A program made the translations under genes and the position numbers. The notes under the pieces were generated by a model. The model was given only the letters and a program-made list of their open reading frames with translations, did no database searches and had not been told where the DNA came from. A DNA stretch of 64,000 nt, taken from positions 1 to 64,000 of the forward strand of contig NZ_JACHHH010000010.1 in NCBI RefSeq assembly GCF_014202695.1. The letters are read 5' to 3'. Position 1 is the first letter of the stretch. Every line of letters begins with the position of its first letter. This document shows positions 33,500-42,015 of the stretch, piece by piece. The stretch comes from Oribacterium sinus. GTDB taxonomy: Bacteria > Bacillota > Clostridia > Lachnospirales > Lachnospiraceae.

Positions 33500-34759
33500 A
33501 TGAAATCATTACAATATATACTATATACTTGCCTGCTCAGCCTTCTGTTTTCCATGGCTGTGTTTGCGGCAGACGGACAACTGAGCTTTTCCGATCCGAC
33601 GGGTAAGGTAGGAGAAGAAATCACGGTAAATATGAAGATTAAAAGTGATACTCCCTTAGCCAGAGTGGATATCACCCTTCGCTATGACAGTAATGCTTTA
33701 CAGTTTGTCAGCGGAACGAACACTGATGGAGGCGCAGGAACACTGCGTGTACATGGTACCGGCGATAATTCCGTAGCCAATACTTTGGCCTTTGCTTTGA
33801 AATTCAAGGCAGCTTCCGCAGGACAGTCCAGTATTACGGTAGAAAAACAGGAAATATACAGCGGGGATGAAAGTCTTTTGAACCTTACCCATGTGGGAAA
33901 GGGCGCCGTAAATATTACTGCGGAAGAAACAAGCAGTGAAAGTGCGGCGGAAACCTCGGCCTCTGCAGAAGAAAGTGAAGAGGCGGAGACCAAGAACGAG
34001 GGGGTTAAGCTTACCGCAAAGGATAAGAGCATTACCATTATGAATCCCGGTTCCGATGTAAAGATTCCGGATGGCTTTTGGGAAAGCACCATTGATGTAG
34101 ACGGCCATCAGGTAAAGGGATGGGTATGGAAGGCTGATACAGAGCATCAGTACATCATTGTTTATGGAATGAATGATGCGGGAGATTTACATTTTTATCG
34201 TTATGACTTAAAGGAAAAAACCATTCAGCGGTATTTTCAGGATCCTTTAGAGGCTGAGCAGAAGAAAAATGCGGAAAGCTATCCGACTTTATTGACTCAA
34301 TATGATGCTTTGGTAGGAAAATATAATGTTCAGACCATATTAAGCATAGTTTTTGCCTTAGTGGCTTTGCTTCTTGCCGCCCTATCCATCTTCCTGTGGC
34401 AGTCACGTAGCAGATTGAAGAAAGTTATTGCCTTCCAGAAAGAAACCTTGGAGCGAGAGCGAAAGGAAAGCCGACCCAATGTAGAGCGTTTCTCTTTAAA
34501 GGAAGAATTTCCCATGAAGGAAAAGGATTTCCCCGAGGAAGAGGAAGAAGAGGGAAGAACCAAGCTGATTGGACGTAGACCCAATGTGCATCATGAGGGT
34601 GAAAACGGATCCGATATTGAAGATGCGGATTTAGGAGCCACCAGAGCGATTTCTTTATCTGCGGAAGATAAGAAGCGATTGGCGGATAAAGAGAAGCATA
34701 AAAAAGAGGATTCTTTGGAGCATACCAAAGAAGTAGAGCTGGAAATCGAAGAACTGTAA
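33500..34759 (+). CDS. cohesin-domain membrane protein
   Basis: 419 residues from the ATG preceded by GAGG at 8 nt. The signal peptide ends near MAVFAAD. The next ~125 residues form a cohesin-like beta domain (KVGEEITVNMKIKSDTPLAR, VDITLRYDSNALQFVSG, LAFALKFKAASAG). A Ser/Glu linker follows, then a small domain with YIIVYGMNDAGDLHFYRYD and one membrane helix (about 285-310, TILSIVFALVALLLAALSIF), and a charged cytosolic tail of about 105 residues. No dockerin partner is visible in this window. Cohesin folds outside cellulosomes usually mediate surface protein contacts. Confidence 0.78.
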   Translation: MKSLQYILYTCLLSLLFSMAVFAADGQLSFSDPTGKVGEEITVNMKIKSDTPLARVDITLRYDSNALQFVSGTNTDGGAGTLRVHGTGDNSVANTLAFALKFKAASAGQSSITVEKQEIYSGDESLLNLTHVGKGAVNITAEETSSESAAETSASAEESEEAETKNEGVKLTAKDKSITIMNPGSDVKIPDGFWESTIDVDGHQVKGWVWKADTEHQYIIVYGMNDAGDLHFYRYDLKEKTIQRYFQDPLEAEQKKNAESYPTLLTQYDALVGKYNVQTILSIVFALVALLLAALSIFLWQSRSRLKKVIAFQKETLERERKESRPNVERFSLKEEFPMKEKDFPEEEEEEGRTKLIGRRPNVHHEGENGSDIEDADLGATRAISLSAEDKKRLADKEKHKKEDSLEHTKEVELEIEEL

Positions 34760-34771
34760 GAGACTGTTTAT

Positions 34772-34830
34772 CATGCAGTATAGCCATAAAAGTAGGATTT
34801 ATCCTGGAGCTATACTGCATGAATTTTTTT
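34772..34830 (+). terminator. terminator after the cohesin-domain gene
   Basis: CATGCAGTATAGC and GCTATACTGCATG are perfectly complementary (13 bp) around a 24-base loop, followed by AATTTTTTT. Confidence 0.85.
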
Positions 34831-34926
34831 ATCCATGAAAATTTTTCTCATGGGACTCCTTCACAGATTATTCAAAAAGCTTTGCTATCATGATAAAATA
34901 TTTAGATTCAATCAGAAAATTTTAAC

Positions 34927-34955
34927 TGGACAACACTGCTTTTAGGGACTATAAA
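34927..34955 (+). promoter_or_regulatory. candidate promoter of clpC-radA
   Basis: TGGACA and TATAAA are 17 bases apart and 41 bases before clpC. I see no CtsR heptad repeat (GGTCAAA type) and no CIRCE inverted repeat near it, so heat-shock control is not evident. Confidence 0.4.
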
Positions 34956-34996
34956 AGCAGAAACGGTATTGTATAGAAAAGGATAGGGTGGAGAAG

Positions 34997-37471
34997 ATGA
35001 ATCAGTTTACGATACAGGCGCAAAGGTCTTTACAACTTGCCATAGAGGTGGCTGAAGAGTGTCATCATCAATATATTGGAACAGAGCATATCCTCTTAGG
35101 TCTTGTACGGGAAGGTACAGCCGTTGCAGGGAAGGTTTTAAAGGCAAATGGTGTAACGGAAGAAAAGATTGCGGATATGATTGCCAAGTTTATGGTTAGC
35201 GGAGAAAGCGGTGTTTCCCTTGCAGATCCCAGCGGTTATACCCCATCTGCCAAGAGAGTTCTGGAGCAGGCAATGCAGGAAGCCAGAGAGGGACAGTCCC
35301 GTCTTGTGGGAACCGAACATTTATTAATGGCGATATTAAAGGATGGAAACTGTGTAGCATCCCGTATTATTTCCACCTTGGGTGTTTCCATGCAAAAGAT
35401 TTATACCCAGCTGAATTCCGCCATTGGAAGAGACAATCTGGTGGAAGAGAGAAATAATAGAGAGAAGGAAGTACGATCCGTGCAAACCCCAACTTTGGAT
35501 CAGTACTCCAGAGATCTTACCGCGTTGGCAAAGGAAGGAAAGCTGGATCCGGTGGTTGGTCGCGGACAGGAAATTATGCGTATGATTCAGATTCTGTCCA
35601 GAAGAACCAAGAATAATCCTTGTCTTGTGGGAGAACCGGGGGTAGGAAAGACGGCTGTGGTGGAAGGTCTGGCCAATAAAATTGCGGCAAAGGATGTTCC
35701 GGACAGTATTTTGAAAAAGCGTTTATTAACCTTGGATTTATCTGCCATGGTGGCAGGCTCCAAATACCGTGGAGAGTTTGAGGAAAGAATTAAAAAGGTG
35801 ATTCAAGAGGCAAGAACAGACGGGGAAGTGCTTCTATTTATTGATGAGATTCATACCATTATCGGAGCGGGAGGCGCTGAGGGAGCCTTGGATGCTGCCA
35901 ATATTTTAAAGCCTGCCTTAGCCAGAGGAGAGCTGCAGATTATCGGTGCAACCACCTTGGAGGAGTATAGAAAGCATATCGAAAAAGATGCGGCACTGGA
36001 AAGACGTTTTCAGCCGATTACGATTGAAGAACCAACAGAAGAAGAAAGCATCAAGATTCTGGAAGGGATTAAAGAGCGCTACGAAGAGCATCATCAGGTA
36101 GTGATTGAAGAAGAGGCTATTTTAGCAGCGGTGAAGCTTAGTGCCCGCTATATTAATGATCGGTATTTGCCGGATAAGGCTATTGATTTAATTGATGAGG
36201 CTGCTTCCAAAATCCGCATTTTAAATAGTGGAGAGCCTGCAGCAATCAAGAAATTAAGAGCTCAGATTGCCGAGTTTGAAGAAGAAAAGGAAGATTGCAT
36301 TCGCAGGGAGGATTTTGAAGGCGCTTCTCAGATTAAGAAAAAACAGGAGCAGAGAAGAAAACGACTGAGTAAGGAGCTGGAGCTTTGGAAGACTGAAAGA
36401 GAAGAGAACCGTCTTCACGTACGGGAGTCAGATATTGCTCAGGTAGTTTCCGATTGGACCAAGATTCCTACCAAGAAGTTGGAAGAAACGGAGACGGAAA
36501 GGCTGAAGAATCTGGAGAATCTTCTTCATGAAAGAGTGATTGGTCAGAATGAGGCGGTGAAGGCTGTTGCGCAAGCTATTAAGAGAGGACGCGTAGGCTT
36601 AAAGGATCCTAAGCGCCCCATTGGTTCCTTTATGTTCCTGGGACCCACCGGAGTGGGAAAGACAGAGCTGTCCAAGGCTATTGCGGAGGTGATTTTCGGC
36701 TCTGAACAGAATCTGATTCGTGTAGATATGTCGGAGTACATGGAAAAATACAGTGTTTCCAAGATGATCGGTTCCCCTCCCGGATATGTGGGTTATGATG
36801 AGGGGGGACAGCTTTCCGAGAAGGTAAGAAGAAATCCTTACTCTGTTATTCTATTTGATGAGATTGAGAAGGCCCATCCGGATGTGCTGAACATTCTTTT
36901 ACAGGTGTTGGATGACGGACATATCACCGACTCTCAGGGACGAAAGGTTTCCTTTAAGAACACCATCATTATCATGACCTCCAATGCAGGGGCGGAACAG
37001 ATTATCAGCCCGAAAAAGTTAGGCTTTGAAACCACTCCCGGACAGCTAGATAAAGACTATCAATATATGAAGAATAAGGTCTTGGAAGAGCTGAAAAACC
37101 TCTTTAGACCGGAGTTTTTGAATCGTATTGATGAAATCATTGTCTTTAGACCCATCAGTAAGGAAGATATGTCCAAGATTTTGGATATTCTTCTGTCCCA
37201 GCTGTATAAGCGTGCAAAGGGCGAACTGGATCTTGGTTTACGCTTAGATAAGGGGGCAAAGGACTTCCTGGTGGAAAAGGGCTATGATCCTAAGTTTGGT
37301 GCAAGACCTTTAAAGAGAACCATCCAAACCCAGGTGGAGGACTTACTGTCTGAAGCCATTTTAGAGGGAGAGATTCCCCAGGGCTCTTTGGTTACCGTGA
37401 AAATGGATAGATCCGGAGAGAAATTAAAGACCAGCATTAGAAAAAGGAAGGAAGAATGCCAAAAAGTTTAA
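34997..37471 (+). CDS. clpC: ClpC-type AAA+ protease subunit
   Basis: 824 residues. Two Clp_N repeats ([35 protein letters not shown]) precede two AAA+ rings: Walker A GEPGVGKT near 211 and GPTGVGKT near 548, Walker [11 protein letters not shown] and [14 protein letters not shown] motif lies between them ([20 protein letters not shown]). The protein unfolds substrates for ClpP. ATG 34997 gives the typical N-terminus, though a GTG 9 bases upstream is possible. The usual ctsR-mcsA-mcsB genes are not upstream. The 3' end overlaps radA by 16 bases. Confidence 0.95.
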   Translation: MNQFTIQAQRSLQLAIEVAEECHHQYIGTEHILLGLVREGTAVAGKVLKANGVTEEKIADMIAKFMVSGESGVSLADPSGYTPSAKRVLEQAMQEAREGQSRLVGTEHLLMAILKDGNCVASRIISTLGVSMQKIYTQLNSAIGRDNLVEERNNREKEVRSVQTPTLDQYSRDLTALAKEGKLDPVVGRGQEIMRMIQILSRRTKNNPCLVGEPGVGKTAVVEGLANKIAAKDVPDSILKKRLLTLDLSAMVAGSKYRGEFEERIKKVIQEARTDGEVLLFIDEIHTIIGAGGAEGALDAANILKPALARGELQIIGATTLEEYRKHIEKDAALERRFQPITIEEPTEEESIKILEGIKERYEEHHQVVIEEEAILAAVKLSARYINDRYLPDKAIDLIDEAASKIRILNSGEPAAIKKLRAQIAEFEEEKEDCIRREDFEGASQIKKKQEQRRKRLSKELELWKTEREENRLHVRESDIAQVVSDWTKIPTKKLEETETERLKNLENLLHERVIGQNEAVKAVAQAIKRGRVGLKDPKRPIGSFMFLGPTGVGKTELSKAIAEVIFGSEQNLIRVDMSEYMEKYSVSKMIGSPPGYVGYDEGGQLSEKVRRNPYSVILFDEIEKAHPDVLNILLQVLDDGHITDSQGRKVSFKNTIIIMTSNAGAEQIISPKKLGFETTPGQLDKDYQYMKNKVLEELKNLFRPEFLNRIDEIIVFRPISKEDMSKILDILLSQLYKRAKGELDLGLRLDKGAKDFLVEKGYDPKFGARPLKRTIQTQVEDLLSEAILEGEIPQGSLVTVKMDRSGEKLKTSIRKRKEECQKV

Positions 37472-38829
37472 ATCTTTTTTTCTGTAAGGAATGTGGGTAT
37501 GAGACCATCAAGTGGTTGGGACAGTGTCCTTCCTGTAAGGCCTGGAACTCTATGGTGGAGGCTCCAAAGGAAAGTAAAAAAAGACTGGGGGGAGCAGGCT
37601 CTATGCTTCCCCTGAAAAAAGCAGAGGCGAAAAAGCTGGAGGAAATTCCATTAGATAAGGAAGATCGTATTTCTACCGGCTATGGAGAGCTGGATAGAGT
37701 ATTGGGAGGTGGCCTGGTGGCCGGCTCCCTCGTTTTATTAGGGGGAGATCCGGGAATCGGAAAATCCACCATTTTCCTCTCCGTAAGCCTGCATTTGGCT
37801 TCCAAGGGAGGGAAGAGAGTTCTCTATGTCTCCGGCGAGGAATCGTTAAAGCAGATTAAGCTTAGGGCCAATCGCATGGGAGAAGTGGAAGGGGAGCTTT
37901 ATTTTCTGTCCGAAAGTAACTTGAATCAACTCTTGGAGGTGGTGGAGGAAAGAGAGATTGATTTTCTGGTGATTGACTCCATCCAAACCATGTTCTTGGA
38001 GGAGGTAACTGCCTCTCCCGGTTCCGTCAGTCAGGTGCGGGAATGTACCTCCTTCTTGCTTCGTCTTGCTAAGGATCGAGGAATTACCATAGCGGTGATT
38101 GGTCATGTGACCAAGGATGGAAATGTTGCCGGGCCGAAGATTTTAGAGCATATGGTGGATGTGGTGTTGTATTTTGAGGGAGAACAGAACAGCCAGCTAC
38201 GTATTCTGCACGGACAAAAAAATCGTTTTGGTTCCACCAATGAAATTGCCGTTTTCACGATGGAAGAGAAGGGGCTTTGTGAGGTGGAAAATCCCTCTGC
38301 TTTACTTTTGGCAGGCCGTGCTCTGGACTGCTCAGGCTCCATAGTTTCCTGCGGTCTGGAAGGAACAAGACCGATTCTTATGGAAATTCAGGCACTTTTG
38401 GTGGCCACCAACTTCGGCCTCCCCAGAAGAACCGCAAACGGTATGGATTATAATCGTTTGCATATGCTCCTTGCGGTAATGGAAAGGCGCTTAGGCATTG
38501 AGTGCTCTAAGTTCGATGCCTATATCAATATTGCCGGAGGCTTAAAGATTTCGGAGCCTTCTATTGATTTGGCAGTGCTTTTGGCTCTTGTTTCCAGCTA
38601 TAGAAACCTTTCTATTCCGGAAGATACCATGGTTTTTGGAGAGGTGGGATTGTCCGGTGAAATTCGCGGCGTGAGCCATAGTGAAGCCAGAATCGAAGAA
38701 GCCATTCGACTGGGCTTTAAAAGGATTCTCTTACCTGCCTATCATGCACCGGCAAAGGGAAAAAAGAAAGATATTGAACTGATTCCGGTAAAAAATATAA
38801 GAGAGGCATTGACAATCTTCAAAAAATAG
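37456..38829 (+). CDS. radA: DNA repair protein RadA/Sms
   Basis: 457 residues, full length. The N-terminal four-cysteine zinc finger (CKECGYETIKWLGQCPSC), Walker A GGDPGIGKS near 96-104, the RadA signature KNRFGSTNE near 254-262 and the C-terminal Lon-like domain (FDAYINIAGGLKISEPSIDL, VFGEVGLSGEIRGV) are all present. RadA drives branch migration in recombination. clpC-radA is a common pair. The -35 box of the tRNA-Trp promoter lies in its last codons. Confidence 0.97.
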   Translation: MPKSLNLFFCKECGYETIKWLGQCPSCKAWNSMVEAPKESKKRLGGAGSMLPLKKAEAKKLEEIPLDKEDRISTGYGELDRVLGGGLVAGSLVLLGGDPGIGKSTIFLSVSLHLASKGGKRVLYVSGEESLKQIKLRANRMGEVEGELYFLSESNLNQLLEVVEEREIDFLVIDSIQTMFLEEVTASPGSVSQVRECTSFLLRLAKDRGITIAVIGHVTKDGNVAGPKILEHMVDVVLYFEGEQNSQLRILHGQKNRFGSTNEIAVFTMEEKGLCEVENPSALLLAGRALDCSGSIVSCGLEGTRPILMEIQALLVATNFGLPRRTANGMDYNRLHMLLAVMERRLGIECSKFDAYINIAGGLKISEPSIDLAVLLALVSSYRNLSIPEDTMVFGEVGLSGEIRGVSHSEARIEEAIRLGFKRILLPAYHAPAKGKKKDIELIPVKNIREALTIFKK

Positions 38830-38837
38830 CATAGAAT
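38809..38837 (+). promoter_or_regulatory. promoter of tRNA-Trp, starting inside radA
   Basis: A perfect TTGACA and TAGAAT with a 17-base spacer. The -35 box is within the last seven codons of radA; the -10 box follows the stop codon. Confidence 0.75.
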
Positions 38838-38861
38838 CATACCGTTGATTTTTTAAAGCAA

Positions 38862-38932
38862 AGGGGATTAGTTCAATGGTAGAGCAACGGTCTCCAAAAC
38901 CGCCGATGGGGGTTCGAATCCCTCATCCCCTG
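38862..38932 (+). tRNA. tRNA-Trp (anticodon CCA)
   Basis: 71 nt. Acceptor AGGGGAT pairs with ATCCCCT, discriminator G. The anticodon stem CGGT/ACCG encloses CTCCAAA, anticodon CCA. The T-arm is GGGGGTTCGAATCCCTC. The 3' CCA is not encoded. Confidence 0.95.
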
Positions 38933-38940
38933 CTACCAAG

Positions 38941-38987
38941 AAACCCTAGGAATTAAGCCTAAAGTGGCTTGAAACCTAGGGTTTTTG
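38941..38987 (+). terminator. nested-hairpin terminator of tRNA-Trp, second copy
   Basis: Outer arms AAACCCTAGG/CCTAGGGTTT, inner arms AAGCC/GGCTT, with the same AATT and GAAA internal loops as after tRNA-Leu(AAG). The T-run reaches to within ten bases of the stop of the convergent CPBP gene. The outer stem has a compensating change (ACC to CCC, GGT to GGG). Confidence 0.8.
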
Positions 38988-38994
38988 CTTGTTC

Positions 38995-39810
38995 CTAGAA
39001 CCTTGCAAACAGATACACAAATCCCGAACCGAACATATCCGCCATGGAGTGCACCAGAACCACCGGAAGAAGATTTTTGATTCTATAGGTATAGAAGTAG
39101 TAATACATAAGTCCAAATACCACACCGATAATAATGGCGGAAGTCATGCCCTGATAGGTATGGAAGGATATACGAATCATTGTGGAGTAAAGCAGGGTTT
39201 GCCATTTGTACTTTTGGTCTACGGTGCCCAGTAAGCCTAAAAAGAAGAATTCTTCGTAGAAGGCATTTAATAAAGCATAGATAATGGCAATGGGGCTTAA
39301 GGCGGCTATTTTCCGAAATAACTCAAAGAAATCCACGGAAAGGAGAACTTCTTTGGTGAAGTAGTTATAGCCGTTATCAAAGAGAAGGTAAAGAACGTCT
39401 GCACTTAGTCCCATAATGGCAAGTAAAACAAAGTACCAGGGAATCACAGAGAGCTTAAATCGAAAGGGGATTTGCTTAAAATCAAAGTTACGAACAATCA
39501 GATAGAGAAAAACCAAAAGCAGCATAAAGAACTGGAATTGCAGGTTACTGGAATAAGCTACCCCTTCAGTGGCTGTATCCACAGTTTCCGCTACCGTTTC
39601 CGTAATGCTTTCCGTATTTTGGCTAAGAAGGATGGGGGAGAGGGGGAAAGCGTAAAACATAGCGGATTTTACAGCATTTAAGCTGTCTAGAAATAGCTGG
39701 TTGGAGCGAATAATAAATTCTCCGAATAAAATCAAGCTAATGATGATGACATCATAGAAACGAAGATTCTTGGTTTTTTCTTTGGGGAAAATGAATTGAC
39801 GAATAGACAT
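38995..39810 (-). CDS. CPBP-family intramembrane metalloprotease
   Basis: 271 residues with about seven helices. The Abi/CPBP motifs are visible: NAFYEEFFFLGLLG (the EE pair) near 180, SFHTYQGMTS and VVLVHSMADMFG near the end, whose Glu and His residues bind the metal. Members cleave membrane proteins or prenylated peptides; some give bacteriocin immunity. It stands alone, convergent with tRNA-Trp and divergent from the ABC-F gene. The role here is unknown. Confidence 0.85.
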   Translation of the reverse strand: MSIRQFIFPKEKTKNLRFYDVIIISLILFGEFIIRSNQLFLDSLNAVKSAMFYAFPLSPILLSQNTESITETVAETVDTATEGVAYSSNLQFQFFMLLLVFLYLIVRNFDFKQIPFRFKLSVIPWYFVLLAIMGLSADVLYLLFDNGYNYFTKEVLLSVDFFELFRKIAALSPIAIIYALLNAFYEEFFFLGLLGTVDQKYKWQTLLYSTMIRISFHTYQGMTSAIIIGVVFGLMYYYFYTYRIKNLLPVVLVHSMADMFGSGFVYLFARF

Positions 39811-39947
39811 GCTGCTCCTTTCTTTCCGCTAAGCAATTTAAAGGATAGAAAACTTACAGTTCCATCAGTGCATTGCTATTTTAGCCGTATCTTTGCTATT
39901 ATAGCAAGGAAAAATCTCTTAAAAAGGAGAGGAAAGAGGAAAATTCT

Positions 39948-41792
39948 ATGGCAGGAAGTATTGTAAATATAGAAAAAGGCAGCAAAAGCTTTCAAAATAA
40001 AGTTTTGTTTTCCGATGCCCAGTTCTCGATTCAAGAAGGAGAGAAGGTGGCATTAATCGGAAGAAACGGAGGAGGAAAGTCTACTTTGCTTCGGATTATT
40101 GCCGGAGAAGAGGAGCTGGATAGCGGAAGCATTGTACGAAGAAGGAGCTTGAAAATCAGCTATCTTACCCAGGAAAGTCATTTTCCGGAGGAGAAGAGTA
40201 TTTTGGAGGCTCTGGTAGAGAACTTTGCCCTTCGTATGGGAGAGCAGGAAAGAGAGGCCTTTGGAAAGAAGGTTATGCAGGAGATTGGCTTGGAGGATTT
40301 CTATTCTCCCTGCAAGATTTTATCCGGAGGACAGAAGAAACAGCTGGCTCTTTTGGCGGCCCTAAACACAGAGCCGGATTTGCTGCTTTTGGACGAGCCT
40401 ACAAACCACTTGGACGAGGAAATGGCGGAGTGGCTGGAGGAAAAATTAAAGCGCTTTAAGGGAGCGATTTTGCTGGTGAGTCATGACCGCTATTTTTTGG
40501 ATACGGTTTGTGATGTGATTGTGGAGCTGGAAAGAGAAGGCTTTACTCGCTACGAATGCTCCTACTCCTCTTATTTGGAAAGAAAGGCGGAGCGATTCAA
40601 TATCGAAAAGGCTCAGGAAAGAGCCAGACAAAGTCTGCTTCGGAAAGAATTGGCTTGGGTGCGAAGAGGCGCAAAGGCCAGAACCACCAAACAAAAGGGA
40701 CGACTGCAACGCTATGAAAAGCTTTACCAAATGCATGGTCCAACGGAGGAGGAAGAGCTGAGCCTTGCCTCCATTTTCGTGCGTCTGGGGAAGAGTACCA
40801 TAAACTGTGAAAACCTGACAAAACGCTATGGGGATAAATTATTATTCTCTGATTTCAGCTATAATTTTTTACGGAATGACCGTATCGGCATTATCGGGAA
40901 GAACGGGGCAGGAAAGTCTACCCTGATGAAGGCTATTTTGGGAGAGATTCCGGTGGATGAGGGAAAGGTGGAAATCGGACAAACCGTGCGGATTGCCTAT
41001 TTTCGTCAGGAAAATGAAGATTTGCCGGAAAAGGAAAGGGTAATCGACAGCATTAAGGAGATTGCGGAATATCTGCCTACAAAGGAAGGTTTGATTTCCG
41101 CCTCCCAAATGGCGGAGCGTTTCCTTTTTTCTCCGGAAATGCAGTACGCCCCCATTGAGAAGCTTTCCGGCGGAGAAAAGAGAAGACTGTATCTACTTCG
41201 TATTTTGATGTCCGCCCCCAATGTGCTGTTCCTGGATGAGCCCAGCAATGACCTGGATTTAAGCAGCCTGATTGTTCTGGAGGATTTTTTGGACAGCTTT
41301 CCGGGCATTGTTTTTGTGATTAGCCATGATCGATATTTTCTGGATCGTACGGTGAATCGTCTCTTCATTTTTCAGGAAAATGGACAGATTCGCCAGTTTG
41401 AGGGAGGCTATACCGACTATCAGGTACAGCTTTTGAAGGAAAAGGAAGAGGCGGAAAATGTAGAAAAGGGTAGTAAAGCAGAGTCCAAAGAGGATAGAGG
41501 AGAAGAAAAGTCCGAGGGGGATAAGAAGAAATCCTGGCAGGGAGCAAGGCTTTTAAAGATGACTTATCAGGAGAAGAAGGACTTTGAGCATATCGAAGAG
41601 GAGATTGCCAAATTGGAGGAGGAGCTTGCTTTTATTGAAAAGGAAAGTGAATTAAACGGCAGGGACTATGTATATCTTGCGAAACTACAGGAGCAGAAGG
41701 AAGAAGCCGAGGGAAAGCTTTTGGAAAAGTATGAGCGCTTCGAGTATTTGACGGAGCTTCAGAAACGAATTGATGCCGGGGAAAAGGTTTAA
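39948..41792 (+). CDS. ABC-F family ATPase
   Basis: 614 residues with two ABC domains and no membrane part. The first has Walker A GRNGGGKST, signature LSGGQKKQLA and LLLDEPTNHLDEE. The second has GKNGAGKST, LSGGEKRRLY and LFLDEPSNDLDL. The linker between them (about 240-280) is basic, and the C-terminal ~90 residues form a coiled coil as in Uup/YdiF-like members. ABC-F proteins act on the ribosome, as translation factors or in antibiotic resistance; no resistance subtype can be called. It has its own AGGAGAGGAAAG site. Confidence 0.93.
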   Translation: MAGSIVNIEKGSKSFQNKVLFSDAQFSIQEGEKVALIGRNGGGKSTLLRIIAGEEELDSGSIVRRRSLKISYLTQESHFPEEKSILEALVENFALRMGEQEREAFGKKVMQEIGLEDFYSPCKILSGGQKKQLALLAALNTEPDLLLLDEPTNHLDEEMAEWLEEKLKRFKGAILLVSHDRYFLDTVCDVIVELEREGFTRYECSYSSYLERKAERFNIEKAQERARQSLLRKELAWVRRGAKARTTKQKGRLQRYEKLYQMHGPTEEEELSLASIFVRLGKSTINCENLTKRYGDKLLFSDFSYNFLRNDRIGIIGKNGAGKSTLMKAILGEIPVDEGKVEIGQTVRIAYFRQENEDLPEKERVIDSIKEIAEYLPTKEGLISASQMAERFLFSPEMQYAPIEKLSGGEKRRLYLLRILMSAPNVLFLDEPSNDLDLSSLIVLEDFLDSFPGIVFVISHDRYFLDRTVNRLFIFQENGQIRQFEGGYTDYQVQLLKEKEEAENVEKGSKAESKEDRGEEKSEGDKKKSWQGARLLKMTYQEKKDFEHIEEEIAKLEEELAFIEKESELNGRDYVYLAKLQEQKEEAEGKLLEKYERFEYLTELQKRIDAGEKV

Positions 41793-41803
41793 AGTTCATA
41801 CAA

Positions 41804-41917
41804 AAGATTAAGGAAAAGCTCAAGGAAAAGACCAAGGAAAAGACCAAGAGAAAGATTAAGTCAAAGCTCAAGGAAAAGATCAAGAAAAAGATCAAGTAAA
41901 GATTAAGCGTAAGATTA
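41804..41917 (+). repeat. degenerate ~12-bp tandem repeat behind the ABC-F gene
   Basis: Units close to AAGGAAAAGACC and AAGATCAAGAAA repeat about nine times with decay between the ABC-F stop and the next terminator. One forward frame reads as Lys-rich (KEKLKEKTKEKTK) but has no start codon. It may be a remnant of a lysine-rich tail. Confidence 0.7.
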
Positions 41918-41952
41918 AGCAAACATTTTTAGAACAAATGTTTGCTTTTTTA
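41918..41952 (+). terminator. terminator of the ABC-F gene
   Basis: AGCAAACATTT and AAATGTTTGCT are perfectly complementary (11 bp) around TTAGAAC, followed by TTTTTATTT. The right arm includes a LexA-like box. Confidence 0.85.
41932..41943. promoter_or_regulatory. candidate LexA box 1 (GAACAAATGTTT)
   Basis: It differs by one base from the Firmicute GAAC-N4-GTTC core. It shares the 12-mer AACAAATGTTTG with a second site 27 bases downstream. It overlaps the ABC-F terminator. Confidence 0.4.
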
Positions 41953-41981
41953 TTTACAAAACAAATGTTTGGTTTTAGAAT
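41953..41981 (+). promoter_or_regulatory. promoter of the Y-family polymerase gene with LexA-like box 2 in the spacer
   Basis: TTTACA and TAGAAT are 17 bases apart. The spacer contains AACAAATGTTTG (41960-41971), placed so that a bound repressor would block RNA polymerase. SOS control of this gene type is usual in Firmicutes; the control here is inferred. Confidence 0.5.
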
Positions 41982-42015
41982 AAGAGAAGAAAGGAAGAAG
42001 AATGGAGATAGAGCC

